A DNA stretch of 64,000 nucleotides. Origin: Undaria pinnatifida (taxonomy: Eukaryota; Sar; Phaeophyceae; Laminariales; Alariaceae). The translations under genes and the position numbers were made by a program. Shown here piece by piece: positions 11,321-24,600 of this stretch (positions are counted from its first letter, which is position 1; each line of letters begins with the position of its first letter). The stretch lies in contig JABAKD010000002.1 of the NCBI GenBank assembly GCA_012845835.1, forward strand, positions 22,378,454-22,442,453, given 5' to 3'. The notes under the pieces were generated by a model. It did not search any database. It saw only the letters and a program-made list of their open reading frames with translations, and was not told the origin of the DNA.

Positions 11321-11324
11321 TATA

Positions 11325-11478
11325 TTGTTGTTTAACTCCACCCTCCCCTCACCGGTCATTCGACTTACAGGATATACTTCATTTTTCTGCCACTGCCGTC
11401 AGATTTTGTCCCCCCCAAAAACGGGTTTTATTGTTTCCGCACACAGATTGATTAACATCACCCTGTTGATCCCACACC
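11325..11478 (-). repeat. G-run dispersed repeat family, copy E (reverse fragment)
   Basis: On the - strand it reads GGGATCAACAGGGTGATG, then TGTGTGCGGAAACAATAAAACC and the GACAAAATCTGACGGCA part of the family. Both the head and the G-run tail are absent. Confidence 0.6.
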
Positions 11479-11528
11479 CTCAGCCACTTACGTCCCGTAG
11501 ACCTCACTGTAATGCGACAGAGCCCAAC

Positions 11529-11922
11529 ATGCCTGCTGGGCGACCCCGCAAAAGATCCTTTATAAGAACTGGTCAGCATTCCAATCGTTTCGCCAAACGC
11601 CCAGCGGAACCAAATCCGGTGCCGGCAGGACCAGATAAAGCGGAGGAACCATATCAGCTGCACTATGACAGTTTAGCAAGTTACAATGCCGATGGAGAAT
11701 GGACAAGAGACAGAAGAGGCACCCCACGAGGCGCAAGGGCCCGCGGCAGACGGATCTAGCTCAATGTGTAGTGATAATATAGATACGACATATTCCAGGT
11801 ATATGATACGTTTAGCTGCAAGGAAAAGAGACTTACGAAGTATTAAGCATGCGGGGGGCTATTCCCCCACGTCGGGTCGATTTCATGTCATTTCGGAGCA
11901 ATTTTTTGCTGTTTTGGGGTAA
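11529..11922 (+). other. possible coding fragment with AT-hook-like motif
   Basis: From ATG 11529 a 76-codon frame starts MPAGRPRKRSF, an AT-hook-like core (GRPRKR), and stops at 11759. A second frame overlapping from 11686 gives a hydrophilic segment ending near 11922. If both are real they are joined by a frameshift or an intron. No family recognised; it may be an exon of a small gene or a transposon remnant. Confidence 0.25.
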
Positions 11923-12430
11923 GTTCGGAACATTTTTTTCGAAAAAACGGCGATGACATCCGATTTAATTTTTCAAGGCCGGATTCGGGTTTCTCTCGGT
12001 CGCCCGGTTCATGCTAGCTTTGTTTCACCTGTTAACTCTCAAAGTTGGGCGAGAAAACATGGGTAGCCAGTAGAGTGAAAGTTTGATCGGATGGACTATA
12101 GTAATAATCATATTATACGGAAACCAAACAGGACTCGTAGCATTAACGTAAAAACATCACGTCAAAACAACTTTGCTCCCATCCACGTAATAATAGTTTA
12201 TCTTTGAAATGGAAGCCTGCATTTAGCACGCAGGTAGAAAATTTTGCTCGCATCCACCTCCGTTTCCTTTCCCCACCACCACCACCACGCACACCCCTCC
12301 CCCGCCTTCTCGTTCATCTTTTCTCGCGTTCCGCGTCCCGTCACACCCCGCTGTCATTTGCTCTTTCGAAATTCTGCGCGATGTGATGAATACTTGGACA
12401 TGCCGTGGCACGAAACAATTATCTGCATAG

Positions 12431-12679
12431 CCTCCGAGCGATGGCGCCACAGGTGCACCACTACCGCGACAATTGCCGTCAGCCTCGTCTGTTGAACTAC
12501 ATTCCAATGAGGAACGACCAAGGCTGTTCGGAACGGAGGGATGGGAGGGTGAGGCAGATGTGTCCGACTGGGAACCGTTTCGCCTCTTGGGACGTTCAAT
12601 GGTCGACTACATCGCGAACTATTACCAACAAATCGAGGGTCGCCCCGTCCGGGCGCGCGTCGAGCCTGGGTACCTCAAG
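12431..12679 (+). CDS. decarboxylase exon 1 (N-terminal domain)
   Basis: The frame opens after TAG 12428-12430. It carries [16 protein letters not shown] and [14 protein letters not shown] and ends at donor AAG|GTATGT (phase 0). The first in-frame ATG is inside the conserved SMVDYI block, so the true start lies in an upstream exon joined at an acceptor between about 12431 and 12530, for example CCACAG before 12453. Confidence 0.88.
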
Positions 12680-15600
12680 GTATGTAGGATGGGAGAGGTT
12701 TTGCCGTAAACACTACGGCTCTACTGCTGTGTCTGGTATCTCTGTGAAAGAGAGCAGCGGAAAGGGTTGGTTTTAGGTTACTGGGATAGTATGCATGAGA
12801 GATTTAGGGGTTTCTTTATTATTTGGTTATTTCCTCACCCCGTTCGCCGCGGACTAATTGCTTTTTTGTTCATCGCGTTTATTATATTGGCACTTTTTCT
12901 TTCCCTTTCTCCCTCACTGGACGTGATTAAGATCCGGGGTCACCAAGCAGAGGATCTTCTCCCTCCTCCCCACTACGGTACGTGCCTCAATTTGTATTGC
13001 GAGAAGTAGTCGGCACTTTCTTCCCTCCCGATTCGCGTCAAATTGTGTTCACCCACACTATCAACCGCTCTCGGTAGTTGTTGGCGTCTCTAGAAAATAA
13101 AATATCCATACCTAGAGTTAAACACCTGACTCCACCCTTAATAAAAGTGCTGAAGTTCACCACTAGGCCACCGGGGCGACCGGCAGCAGTATAATAGTTT
13201 TGGAAAAGAATGAAGAAAAAATAAATCAAAACTTGCTCGGGAATTGCGTTGCTCAGGGTTCTCCGCAAAAAGACGTCAACATCTAAATTAGACCATTAGG
13301 ACCGAATGTTTTCTCCTTGCTCAGAGGGAGAGCTTCCAGAGAGTTGCCAACCCGGACCAACAAGCTGCACAGGGTTACAGCCATGGGACATAGCACAGGC
13401 GATATGAGAGGTGCCTGCGCCATCGCAAAGCGAACACCGACTCGCCGCCGCGGCGTCGGGTAACAGGGCGCGTCATCTCCTCGAACCAGCGGTGGTTTTG
13501 CGACGCTGTGGCCGCGAAATTAGTGTTGTACGATCAGCAGGCAGGGTCAATTGGATACTCGCACATACGGGTACCTGGTATGAGAAAAACATTACTCCGG
13601 AGTATATGACAAGCAGCCTCTTAAGCTGGGTCATGGCGAGGAGTTTCGCCGAGGCGGATGCCCACGCGCTTCAAAAGCGTGAGGCAACAGGGCACACCAC
13701 CTCCTCCAACCTGTCGTTGTTTGGTGGTACTGTGGTGTGGCAATGTGGTGGCACAACAGCTGTCTTCTCAGCCAAGGCGGGACAGACATGGAGGAGAGGA
13801 GGGGAAGGTTGTGCGTTCACGCTGGACGTAAAAATAAGACGGGCAACGACGCTCGGTCGTGAGCTGGGTGGTGGTAAAGAGGCGGCGACGATGGCAGACA
13901 ATATGTGATAGGAGTTGAAACGCGGAGGGAGCAGGTCGCAATGGAAAGTAGTGGTAGATCAGCACAACGCTCCAAGCTTGTTGCTACTCGAGCGCACGTC
14001 TTATGATTCTCACACGAGATCACAGCCTTCTTGCTCATTCTCGTCCATCTGAGCAGATTTTGTTGTTTCATGTATTCGTAGTCATCATCCTAGACCACAC
14101 CCCGACCATGAGCATCCGCCCATGAGCATCGATCTATTTTTCTTTCTTTTTTTCAGAAACTGGCTACTACTGTCCTGGTAGTTTGTACTACTGACTGGGC
14201 GGTGAACCTCGCGATGTTGCTGCCAATAGATTGTTGTAGCATAGAAGCGTATGAAGCCTATGTTCCGCAGGAAACACCCACAGGGCCACAATTTGGCAGG
14301 CCGGCTGAGCCCCCTCCCCCCGTAGATCGCTGCCTTTAAAATATACATATAATAGTTGGCCTCGGTTGGCACTGACGCCGTGAAACATTATATGTATATT
14401 GGGGTTGGCGTTGGTTGGCAACGGCACTTTAAAACATGCCGATCACAGCGTGAGCTAGACAACCAGGGTGCCGTTTTTGTTTTTGTTTTTTGGCGGTCAC
14501 GATGATGGTTATGGAGTAGGATCATATTGTGCGGAGTGTAAAACCCTAACTCCGCACATGGGGAATGATCGCATCACGTAGTGTGAATATGGTAAGACAC
14601 CCACGAGGCAGTTACATAGTAATACCCATTGCTGTCTCTGGAGTGGCCACACAAGAAACAAAGTATAAGTCATTGGCGCTGTCATCCATAAGCAAGAAAG
14701 TAGGCACAAGGTGCCGAAGTCCGTCTTACGAGCGCTTGTTGGAAGGATGCAGGTCACCCTTCATGCGACTCGCCATACACCTCACGGCGCTTTTCGCGCT
14801 TGGTGCAATCAATGTCTGCCTGGTTGGTGAAAACCCGACGTGCTCCGTCCTGGCATAGTAGGGATGCGAAGGTCTATGGTCAAACGACTACGGCCATGCA
14901 CAAGCTGAGTACACCCCCCCCCGTAGAACACCCCCACCCCCCGGACGGGGATAGCATACGCAAACAGTTTCTATGTAATATATGGAAGAAGCATAATGAG
15001 CGCCCAATTGTTGGAGGTGTCTCTATTAGCAGTAGGAACGGTGCTCCGTCTCGAAAGGGATGCGTGGTCAATGGTCAAATGACTAAGGCAAGCAACAAAT
15101 GAGTACGCGCCCCCGCCCCCCCCCCGCCCCCCCTCGCGATGGACCATTCAGATGAGGCTCATCCAAGAATTGAACAATATATTGTTGAGAGGATGGTCGG
15201 TTACAAACTTGGATCGGACCAAGAATAAAGCCTGAACAATTTTTAGTGTAGTATGCGAATAAGGGGAGACGTCCCCGAATGAGATCGTGAGTATCGCGCA
15301 GGCGAGGTACGCCAAGTGTCACGAAAAGTGTCACACATTATACCCCGCGCATAGAACCAAGCATTGTCTACCCAGCGCTTCTCCCAAAAACACCATGTCC
15401 CGCTACGTCAAAAAAAAATGCGGAGAATGATTATCCGAGCACACAAGCACTTCACCAAATATGCCTATCTGAGGTATATGCTGTGCTGCGATGAAACAAG
15501 TTGATCGCGATTTTAACGACATGTTAGCACCCATGGTAGGCAATAGGGACACAAACGACAATGAGAGTAGCAACGAGAGTCCAGTTGTCAACACGGAGGA

Positions 15601-18600
15601 TATCTCGCAGTTGAAATACCTGTTTCAAGAATCCAACCATAAGGAAACGATACGTAGCTTTCACGACTCCACAAACAAAAGTAGACAGACTAAAACAGAA
15701 AACCACCGTTTTACACAAGACATAGTGTGAAGGGACCGGTTTCGGCCACACAAGCCTCAGCGAGACTGCATGGTTGAAACGAGGCGATTCCCCATGCGGC
15801 CCAAACTCGCGAACCCAACCCATGCAAATAGGTTTCTAGATGTGCACGCCTAACAAATCTATCCACCCGACACTTGCACCATAACAAGGCAACACTAACC
15901 CGCAAGGGGATATCGGAAACGTTCGTCCGTGTCATCGAAATGCAGCCGTCCCGAGGAACGCCGGCATGGAGTAGCCGCACGACAGATAGCACTGACTTCA
16001 ATAAAATGGGAAACCCGGTGTAACTCCGAAATTTATCTGTCGGTATGCCGACCAACTGTATGATACGATTTTTAACAATTAATTGTCGACCTTGGTTTCT
16101 CAACATGAAATATGTTGTCATAGGCAATCAGGAAGGGTTATACCATAGTAAGCGTAAATGTTGAAGAAGACGATAAACCTCTCTGTCAAGACCCCACCTA
16201 GAGCACCGATATGATTCTCCTTCAAAATGAACACCCCAAAGCTATGTACAATGCTATCCAATATGGACTTGAGGCGCATGGAGGAAGGGGCATTGTGGGG
16301 TGCAGTTTACGTGGGTACCGTCAATCTCCGACCACTCGTGCCAACCATGAAGATGCATAAACCAACGTCAAGTCTACGATGCCCGTCATCAATGATGGGT
16401 CTTCATAATAGTTTATGTCTTGGAACATCAATCCCGAATGCGTTGAGTGAAGGGTCTTCCACGAGGGTGACCGAAACTCCTACTTCTCATTACTGCATAG
16501 ATATCCCCTCGCTTGATGCGAGGGGTGGTTGTGAAGGCGCCTCCGTGCCACATTGTACGACATAAACAGTAACGCTAGACCTCGGCCGTACCCGTCCAAG
16601 ACCAAGACAAGGCCGACATTGTCAGAGGAGGCGACTTCCAAAGTAGTTTATATGTTCGCTGGTATGAAATACACATAGTAAATGAGAAGTGTGTGCCTCT
16701 TCCTTGCAGAAGCCCGTGCCCTTTTGAAATCATACCCTGGTTTACAACGGTATGGTGCGGGCTCACTCTAGTAAATTTTCATTTAAGCGGTCATAACTTG
16801 TGGCTGGTACGGACGATTTGTTTTTGTCTTCCATATTCGTCATGCCCGTGACAACGCGCACAAGATGCAAGAACTATTTTAGCCGTTTTATTCCAAATGA
16901 AAAATATGTACTTTTTTCAAGTGAAACAGAATCGAAAAGAAAAAAAAGCCTCCACGGTGGCAATTCAACCAGCTGCTTCATGACCACAGCGGTCAAATAG
17001 TTTACGTTTCTCCACTCGTTGATGGTGCTGGTGATTGCACCGCTGTGGTCGTACCATTGGGCATTTAACCTTACATAGAATGGTTGGATACATTTTGTCA
17101 GGTAGTTCAATTGTCATTGTTGGCGTTTCTTTGTTAGCTCTTGAGATCTTGAGATACGAACGCGAAGGTCCATTGGGCCGATGGCATGGCACTTCCCCGT
17201 GTGATAACGAACGAGCTATTGCATTGTGAACAAACGCACTCCGAGCCTACGAGGGGAAGTCCTCGGAGCTGATACCACCGGGCCCGCGGTCGCGCGAGTC
17301 GGTACAATTCAGTTGACTTGGGTAAGTTCTGCTTACTGCCCAAAACGTGACCAATTTGCTTTTCGAAGGCCGGAAAGCACTACTGTTTTGCGTGCTGGTG
17401 TGGGACACCAGCCGAAAGCAATGGAAGACCCTACAGCAGCAAGAGGAGCACGCTCGCAGGGCGCTGGCGGGGTCCATTCTGCGAGTTGGGGCAACCCGAG
17501 ACGTGGGCGCCTAGCCGGGGTCTGGCTGAAGCCGGAAATCAAAGTGACGATTGGGGGAGATAGACCGCCTAGGTGGGGTGGTGATATTGCTATCTTCGAA
17601 GATATGCGTGAATTTCTTGTTGCCTACTTGGAGTTCGAGCAGCAGATGCATAACACAAACCAAGATGGAGGAGACCGGGTACTCGCGAGGAGGCGAGAGC
17701 TGGTAGATCCGGCGACCCAAGTGATGGTGGCTGATGAGTTCTACGGTGGCAAGCCCTGGTTCGACCTCTCCGAGGAGGCGCTAATGCAAGGGCTCAAAAG
17801 GGTTGCTGACGAGTGATGAGGATTTCGGCCGCCAGATATTCCGTGTGCAGAAGATGGATTTGAGCGTGCCGGTAGACAGCAGGGTGTTCGTGCAAAAATG
17901 TGCCCTGCGGAAATACCTTGCTGACAGCGGGCTCACGGAGGTGGTGAGGCCCGACGGTCGGCAGTACACGCTAAAGCATGCCAAGGTGCTGGTTGAGGCA
18001 ATAGCGGCGGGAATCGAGCCACTCGAGTTCCGCCGCGAGGTGGGAAAAAATATGGGTTTCGATCTCGTAACGCATGACCCTGACGCGTTGTTCAACAATA
18101 TTGCCAAGCAGCAACGGGACCAAGCTGTAATTGAGGCCAAGGATGCTGAACGTCGGCAAACAGCGAAACGGCGTGACTCTGGGTCGATGGCTGCTGCGGG
18201 GACCAAGCCGCAGGGACGTGCTGCTGACGAGAACGACTCACGCGAGAATGCCAAGGCTGCTGGTGTAAAAGCAGAGCGGAATCGTCGGTACGACAACCAC
18301 GAGTGTTTTGTATGTGGCAAGCAGGGACATAAGCAGTGGGACTGCCCCCGAAGCCAGCAGGGTAGGGCGGGGAAAGGCGTCCATGGCCAGAGCCACGGCC
18401 AGACCCCCATACAGCAGCAGCAATCCACAAACGGTTCCGCTCAGCATACCCGGAGCAAGACAATTGGGATGGCCCCTGCGTCTGCCAGCCCTCGAGCTAG
18501 TGGGTACCAGACGGCCTCAAAAGTGGTGGTTACGAAGACCGAACCTGCTGCGCCTGAAGCGCCTACGCAGAACGACGATGACGACGTGTACATTCGCGTG

Positions 18601-21600
18601 CCGAGGGAGAATATGGTGCCAGTAGATAACGGGCTCACCGAGACGGTGCAGCACCAGGTTTCCCAAAGCGCCAGGCCACAGAATGCAGCACCAGTTCTTC
18701 ACTCCATTCCGCTGCAGCCGCCGGCAACCGCGTCACAGCAGTGGCGTGGAGATTCCAGCACCCTTTATTCCGCGCGTGTCGCGGTCGTGCAGCTTGGCAG
18801 ATGTGGTAACACGATCGTGGATTCGGTAGAGAACGAACCGCATGTGGAGGGCCTGACGCAGCACCTCGCGGGGCGTCTTGCGGTTCCCGGTGCTTCCGCG
18901 GCTGCTGAGGTCAAGGTGCTCATGGATTCTGGTTCAAGCATCAAAGCAATGTCGGAAGAGCTGGTACAGGCCCTGCGGGAAGAGCCGGGGATGACGCAAA
19001 CCGCGTTAACGCATGCGCGTGTGGTAACGTTGTTGGGCCAGGAGTGTGATATTTAGACGCAATCGTGTCGACTCCACTTAACGATCGATACACGATGGGG
19101 GCCAGTCCGATTTACCATGCCATTTATCGTGCTCCCTGGGGGAGGCGCTGTGATTATCATCGGGCAGAAGACGCTGAGAGAGAAACTCGGCATCGACGTC
19201 ATGGCGCAGCTCAAAGCCTCTGTACTGAAGGCACAAGGTCGTCAAGATGGCGCTGGGATGGAGCTTACAGCTCGTTCTGTGGGCGAGCCCAACGACGGTG
19301 CTGTGCTGCGAGCGGCGATGTCTGTCACAGTGTTCGTGCCGGGCGGTGATGCACCAGGCGACGTGGACGATGAGGTCACACTGACACTGTCGTCTCAACG
19401 ACCCATGATATTCCAGGATTCCGAGGTGGAAATGCGGGATCGTGTGGGCGTGTTGGAGACTGCTGTCGACAACGCTGTTGACCATGGCTCCCCGCCGGAA
19501 AGTGCCAAGATGCTGCGAGATATCGCTTTTTGCGCGCACTTTGACGTGTTTTGTCGGGCGTTGTCGGGTGACTCACCTGCACGCAAGAAGCCTGGGGCGG
19601 TCCGGTTTCATTTAGGGGCAAGGGTGGTGCGGGCGAAGCCCCCACCTGAACCTAGTCGCCTGCGGCGGAGTGCGCCAGAGTCGTTCCCCGACTGCCGCTC
19701 GGTACGGACGACGAGTTTGTCGTCAAGGTGGCCTGGGAAGGGCCGGACGAGGCGGAGAGCACCTGGGAGCCGGTGTCGCGCGTGTTTGATGGCACGACAG
19801 CGGTGCTGCGAATAGAGCTCGAGGCGCTGTGGCTGAAGATGGATCAGAAGCGGGGACTCGTACAACGGTATGGGCTGCGTTTTTTATCATATTGTGGTTT
19901 GGGGGGGATCCCGAATTCTGAATTGCTGATTCTCGGTTTTATCTAAACTTTGGGTTTCGACTTTTTTCTGGTTTGGATTTTCGCGCAGGGCGCTGGTAGC
20001 TCCTGCTGACGCAGCCACAGCTGACGGTTCATCGCCGAGGCTGTGTGGACAGAGCATGCCCGGGGTTGATGCTTCCGTTTTACGGGTGTCTGTTGTACTG
20101 AAATACACGTTCTATGTGTAATCTGGGTTTCGGCAAGTTGCATGCGCAGTTGGAGGGGTAACGCTTGGTGCTCGTGGTTTGCTTGATGATGCATTGGTGA
20201 TGACGCGGCTGCTGCGCAATCGTTGTTCATGGTCAGTAAACGCGGTAGATCTTAGGTCATGGTGAAAATGACCGGGGTGTGTTGGACTTGACCATTGCCC
20301 AACGTACGAACAGCTATGTATATCAAAGCTACTCGGTCTGAGCCAACTTGTGGTTGGTGGGCCGAGATGGGCTTTTGGAGGGTGCTGTACCGCTGTGGTC
20401 GTATCATTGGGCATTTTTCCATACATAGAATGGTTGGATACATTTTGTCAGGGAGTTCAATTGTCATTACTGGCGTTTATTGTTAGCTCTTGAGATCTTG
20501 AGATAAAAACGAGAAGGTCCATGGCCGATGGCATGGTACTTCCCTGTGTAATAACGAACGAACTATTGCATTGTGGACAAACGCACTACGAGCCTACGAG
20601 GGCATGCCCTCGGAGCTGATGCCACCGGGCCCGCGGTCGCGCGAGTCGGTACATAATATGGTTTGGCTACAAAACTTATGTCCTTGTATACAGAAATATT
20701 TTGCGGTCATTACCTTTTGTTTAGTTCGAAAAACACTGCGTTATGCTCTCAGCTTTCACCATATTTGTCCTGGCAGTCATCGTTCTAGTAAATGTGAAGA
20801 AAACAGGGCTTGATATATTTCGGCCTCTGTCGGGGATGATCCAGATACAAACGCTGAGTAAGCTAGCTGTGTATATCTGCATTTTGTTTTGGCGAGATCG
20901 CCATAGTTGTTGAGATATAGTGGTATTTGTTCGGTGAAAATGCCTTCCGAGCGACGGTCAACACGCGATTACGAGCTGCACAGCGCTAACTCGCTTGTTT
21001 AAATAGTCTCATTCCAAAGCTCCTGAGCAGAACCTTCCGACGTATATATTAGATCTGCTCAATTGTTGCGGGGGCGGTTATTTTTTAATTAAAGTGCCCA
21101 AAAATCGGGTCACAAGTGCCCGCAACATACTCGAGAAAAAAGGAACAAAAACGAACCCTCCTGTGGTCCAAATACACAGCGGCAAAACCACCAAAACCAC
21201 AACAGTATAGCGGCCGCGGCAAACTCCACAACAGTATAGCGGCCGCGGCAAACTCGATAGGCACGCGATGAACGTTGGACTAAAATGGAGGACCCACGCA
21301 TGTTTTCTCGCATGCTGGCCCGCTTCGGAGTCACGATAGCTGTCATTGTGGCTCTAGGCCATGCTAACACACCGCTGGTAGTCATTTGCCTATCCGCAAT
21401 ATATGCCACAAACGTGGGACGTTATCGCGAAAGAGTTACTTGCCGGTATCAGAGAGTGCGTCAATGCGAACCAACCAGTCCTAGCAGTGGTAGCCTACAG
21501 ATGCGCGCATGAGAATGGACGGTCCGTCGCCCACATCAACATAATGTACAAAGCGAACCAAATGCGCTGTCGCTTCGCTCCTCTTGCCGCTTGGCGACTA

Positions 21601-24600
21601 GCATCTACGACCGTTCCTTACGCTAGACCAACCCCGTTCTTGTCGTAGGCGCCCCACTAATCGCTGTTTCCATCCCTTCCCTGCCCACCCTTTTCCCCCG
21701 CCCCGACCAGAAAATCTATGAAGCAAGCGAGTTTCCCTTGCGCGGCGAGAAATGGACCGACATAATGGCCGACGTTGAGTCATTCGTAATGCCAGGGATT
21801 ACTCATTGGCAGCACCCAAGGTGCGTCTATCCAGCCGCTTGGTTTGTTGCCGCAGCCACCGGAAGCCTACCACCTCAAGGGTTGCATCCCCTGCGTTGGG
21901 GCTGATAGTGTTCGGTTCCGCACCTATGCCAAAACGGCAGGCGATGCGGTTCTTGCAAGCGTGCTACAGCATCCAGAGGTTGAGCTCCACTGGTAATCTT
22001 CCACGACGCTCTCAGGCAATTTCGCGACCGACAGACGCAAGGCGGTTTTGCATTTAGTAACGCACGGGTTGCACGCGATATTCGGCAGTCTCATGTTTTG
22101 CATATCTTCCTAAACCTCCCGCAGCTGCAACGCGAACGGTTTCACACGCAAATTTTCCTAAAACGCCCGCAGCTGCAAAAGCCATCGTTTTCAGGTTTCA
22201 AACCTACCAACCGTGCGAGCGTTCCTGTGGCGGTCGTGCTGTGCGCCGTTCAGGTTCTTTGCTTATTTTCCGGCGAACTCGTCTCCTCCGGCCATCCTGG
22301 GCGACATGCTGGCGAGCATGTTCAATGTCATCGGCTTCTCGTGGGAGGCAAGCCCGGCATCGACGGAGTTGGAGGTCATAGTCCTCGGTGAGAATGTGTG
22401 GTTAGCGAAAGAGAAAACCAGTCGCCCTTGAAGACGCTGCATCTAACGCGCTTGCCCCCCGCCCCCTCCTATGGTCCCCCGAGTTCTTTCCCACGCAAAG
22501 ATCTCAAGCGAATTAGGGCTCAGTCGGTGCGCATGTCGCAATCACGTAAGCCACCGTGACATGATTCTAGCGCTGTATATGCAATAAGCGTTTTTTATTC
22601 GTCGTGTTTTCGGTTTCGGATATCGGCACCGCAGACCAGCTCGCCCGAGCCGTGGGTTTGCCCGACGTGTTCCTGTCTGACGGGGAAGGAGGAGGGGTTA
22701 TCCAAGGGTCTGCTAGCGAGGGCACATTGGTCGGGCTTTTGGCAGCGAGAACACGGGCTTTGAAGTTTATGCGGCGGATGAGCCCGGGCGTCAGCGACCA
22801 TGAGTTGATGGCCAAAATGACGATTTACACCTCGGACCAGGTGAACCTTCCTGCAAGTGTGGCACCCCTATCGTCGTGCATTCGCTTCGGCTACGTGATG
22901 CTTCCTCTATGACGGTGAATTCTTGTCGGGCAGGCCTTTTTCGTCCTCGCCCGCCGCGCTGTTGTTTCTGGGTGTGCTTGGCGGAAAGGGAATACACCGT
23001 AGGTGACGACGGAAATCGATGTCGACTTTGCCGTACGGGCGACTGGAAAGGTTTTGTCCATCGCGTGCGCCGTCCGTGATCGGTGTGGCGGCGTCTCGAA
23101 TTCGGATGGTTGGTTAAGCTGTTAAGCTGTATGTGTGGTGCCGGTGCTAGGCGCTGTCGCGTATTTGCACGAGTGTTGGCGACGTTGTACCATATATCTG
23201 GTAGGGGCATGGATTGGAGCAATGCCACATGCAATCAATCCCTTGTATATAGGTCAGCACAATTGCAGTATAAACGAGCTACTATGCGACATCCCCTCCT
23301 TCCACCGCCTTTATACAAACTGCTGCACAAAGGCTGTGTGAGTGTGGTCCCCCCCCCCCCTCCCTCCTTCGCTCGCCGTTTTATTGGGACATGGCCGCCT
23401 ACAGTATGTTGTTAGAGAGGGTGTTACGTCAATCGGCAAGGGCCGAAAACGCCTATTGCCGCATAGCAGACCAACCCACTCTGCCACACGCCTCTACAGA
23501 AAGACAATTTGGTGGAGATGTTGGCAGCGGTCCCCAATCACCCACCGCACGTTCACCGCCGAGACACACTGCTCGTGCTACTCGCTGTCAACACCAGGCG
23601 CACTCGTCCGTGCAGAAAGCGGCCAACATTGCCGGGCTCGGGACAAACGTGCGGATGATCGCCACTCGTGGAGGGGGTGAGACGGCTGAGGGCAACGCCT
23701 ACGCTTTGGACGTGGTCGACCTTGCCACCGCGATGAGGGAGGACATTGCCGCTGGCCTAACACCCGTGTTTGTTAACGCCAACGTCGGTTCGACCAACTC
23801 CTGTGCGGTCGATCCCGTGCTCGCCATGGGGGACATCTGCCAAAGGTGGAAAGTGGCAACCTTTAAGAATCGGGGCGAGTGGGAGGGGGTGTATTAATAT
23901 CATGCTTGGCCGTATTTTTTAGGACCATAGAGGGTGCATGGTTGGGGTTTTCCTTTGTTGTTGTGGACCCGGACACAAGAGGTATTGCTGGTCATCCGGT
24001 GTTTGTCAACGGAGGACCTCATGGAGATATCACTTGACAAGCCCTGCGAAAACGCTCACTACTAAAGACTGCGAACACACGTCCTGACCAGGTGGATTGC
24101 GTGCCTTGTCCAATGTCAACCCCCGCAGTTTCTCGGGGAAATTGCGCGCAGAAAGCACGCAGAGCAGAGAGGAGGAGGAGGAGCAGGAGGAAGACGGCTT
24201 GGTGCCGTGGCTGCATGTCGACGCTGCGGTGAGACCTCGTCGGCTAGACCGACTAGTGGCGTCACTCTTCCTGCGCGGCGTGGGTGGTCCCATTTAGCGG
24301 GATTCACGGACTGAGGCTGTTTTTGTGAACCCTTCGGCATTGCATCAATGCACTGCTGCTGTACCACGGTTCGCCGAGGCCCGTCAAGACACCCTGCCTG
24401 CAGTTTCTTGAGCACGAATCATGTCCCCCCTTGTGGCTTGCACACGCTCTGCGATAGCATTTTGCTATCTTCAATGTGTTGGTCCTTTTAACGGGCTCCC
24501 GACATGTTTCTGTGGGACGACGCGTCTCGGTGGTGATGAGTAAAAACGTTGCTGTGCTCGCCGAGACCGCCAACGCTTCCGCCGCCGTTCATTTCTCGGC

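Larger units (their letters stand above)
17036..20653 (+). mobile_element. internally deleted Ty3/Gypsy retrotransposon with chromodomain
   Basis: Order: LTR, gag in two overlapping frames with a CCHC knuckle, retropepsin-like protease, post-protease segment, chromodomain, LTR. Reverse transcriptase, RNase H and the integrase core are missing; the join lies near 19620-19680. At 3.6 kb it is shorter than a typical full element. It cannot move by itself. It sits in sense orientation inside the first intron of the decarboxylase gene. Confidence 0.8.
12680..21710 (+). other. decarboxylase intron 1 (about 9.0 kb)
   Basis: GTATGT donor at 12680, CCGACCAG acceptor at 21710. Holds a SINE, a repeat shared with 39.3 kb, a possible piggyBac-like remnant, a Ty3/Gypsy element, and a doubled 30 bp unit (ACAACAGTATAGCGGCCGCG) at about 21197-21256. 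A 165-codon frame at 13411-13908 and small frames at 21285-21648 have no recognisable family; I do not call them genes. Confidence 0.85.

Noticed and set aside
13411-13908. 165-codon frame inside decarboxylase intron 1
   Set aside because: No family resemblance, and it looks partly like an imperfect internal DNA duplication. Not supported as a gene.
17036-20653. Full-length, active Ty3/Gypsy element
   Set aside because: No reverse transcriptase, RNase H or integrase catalytic motif lies between the protease and the chromodomain.
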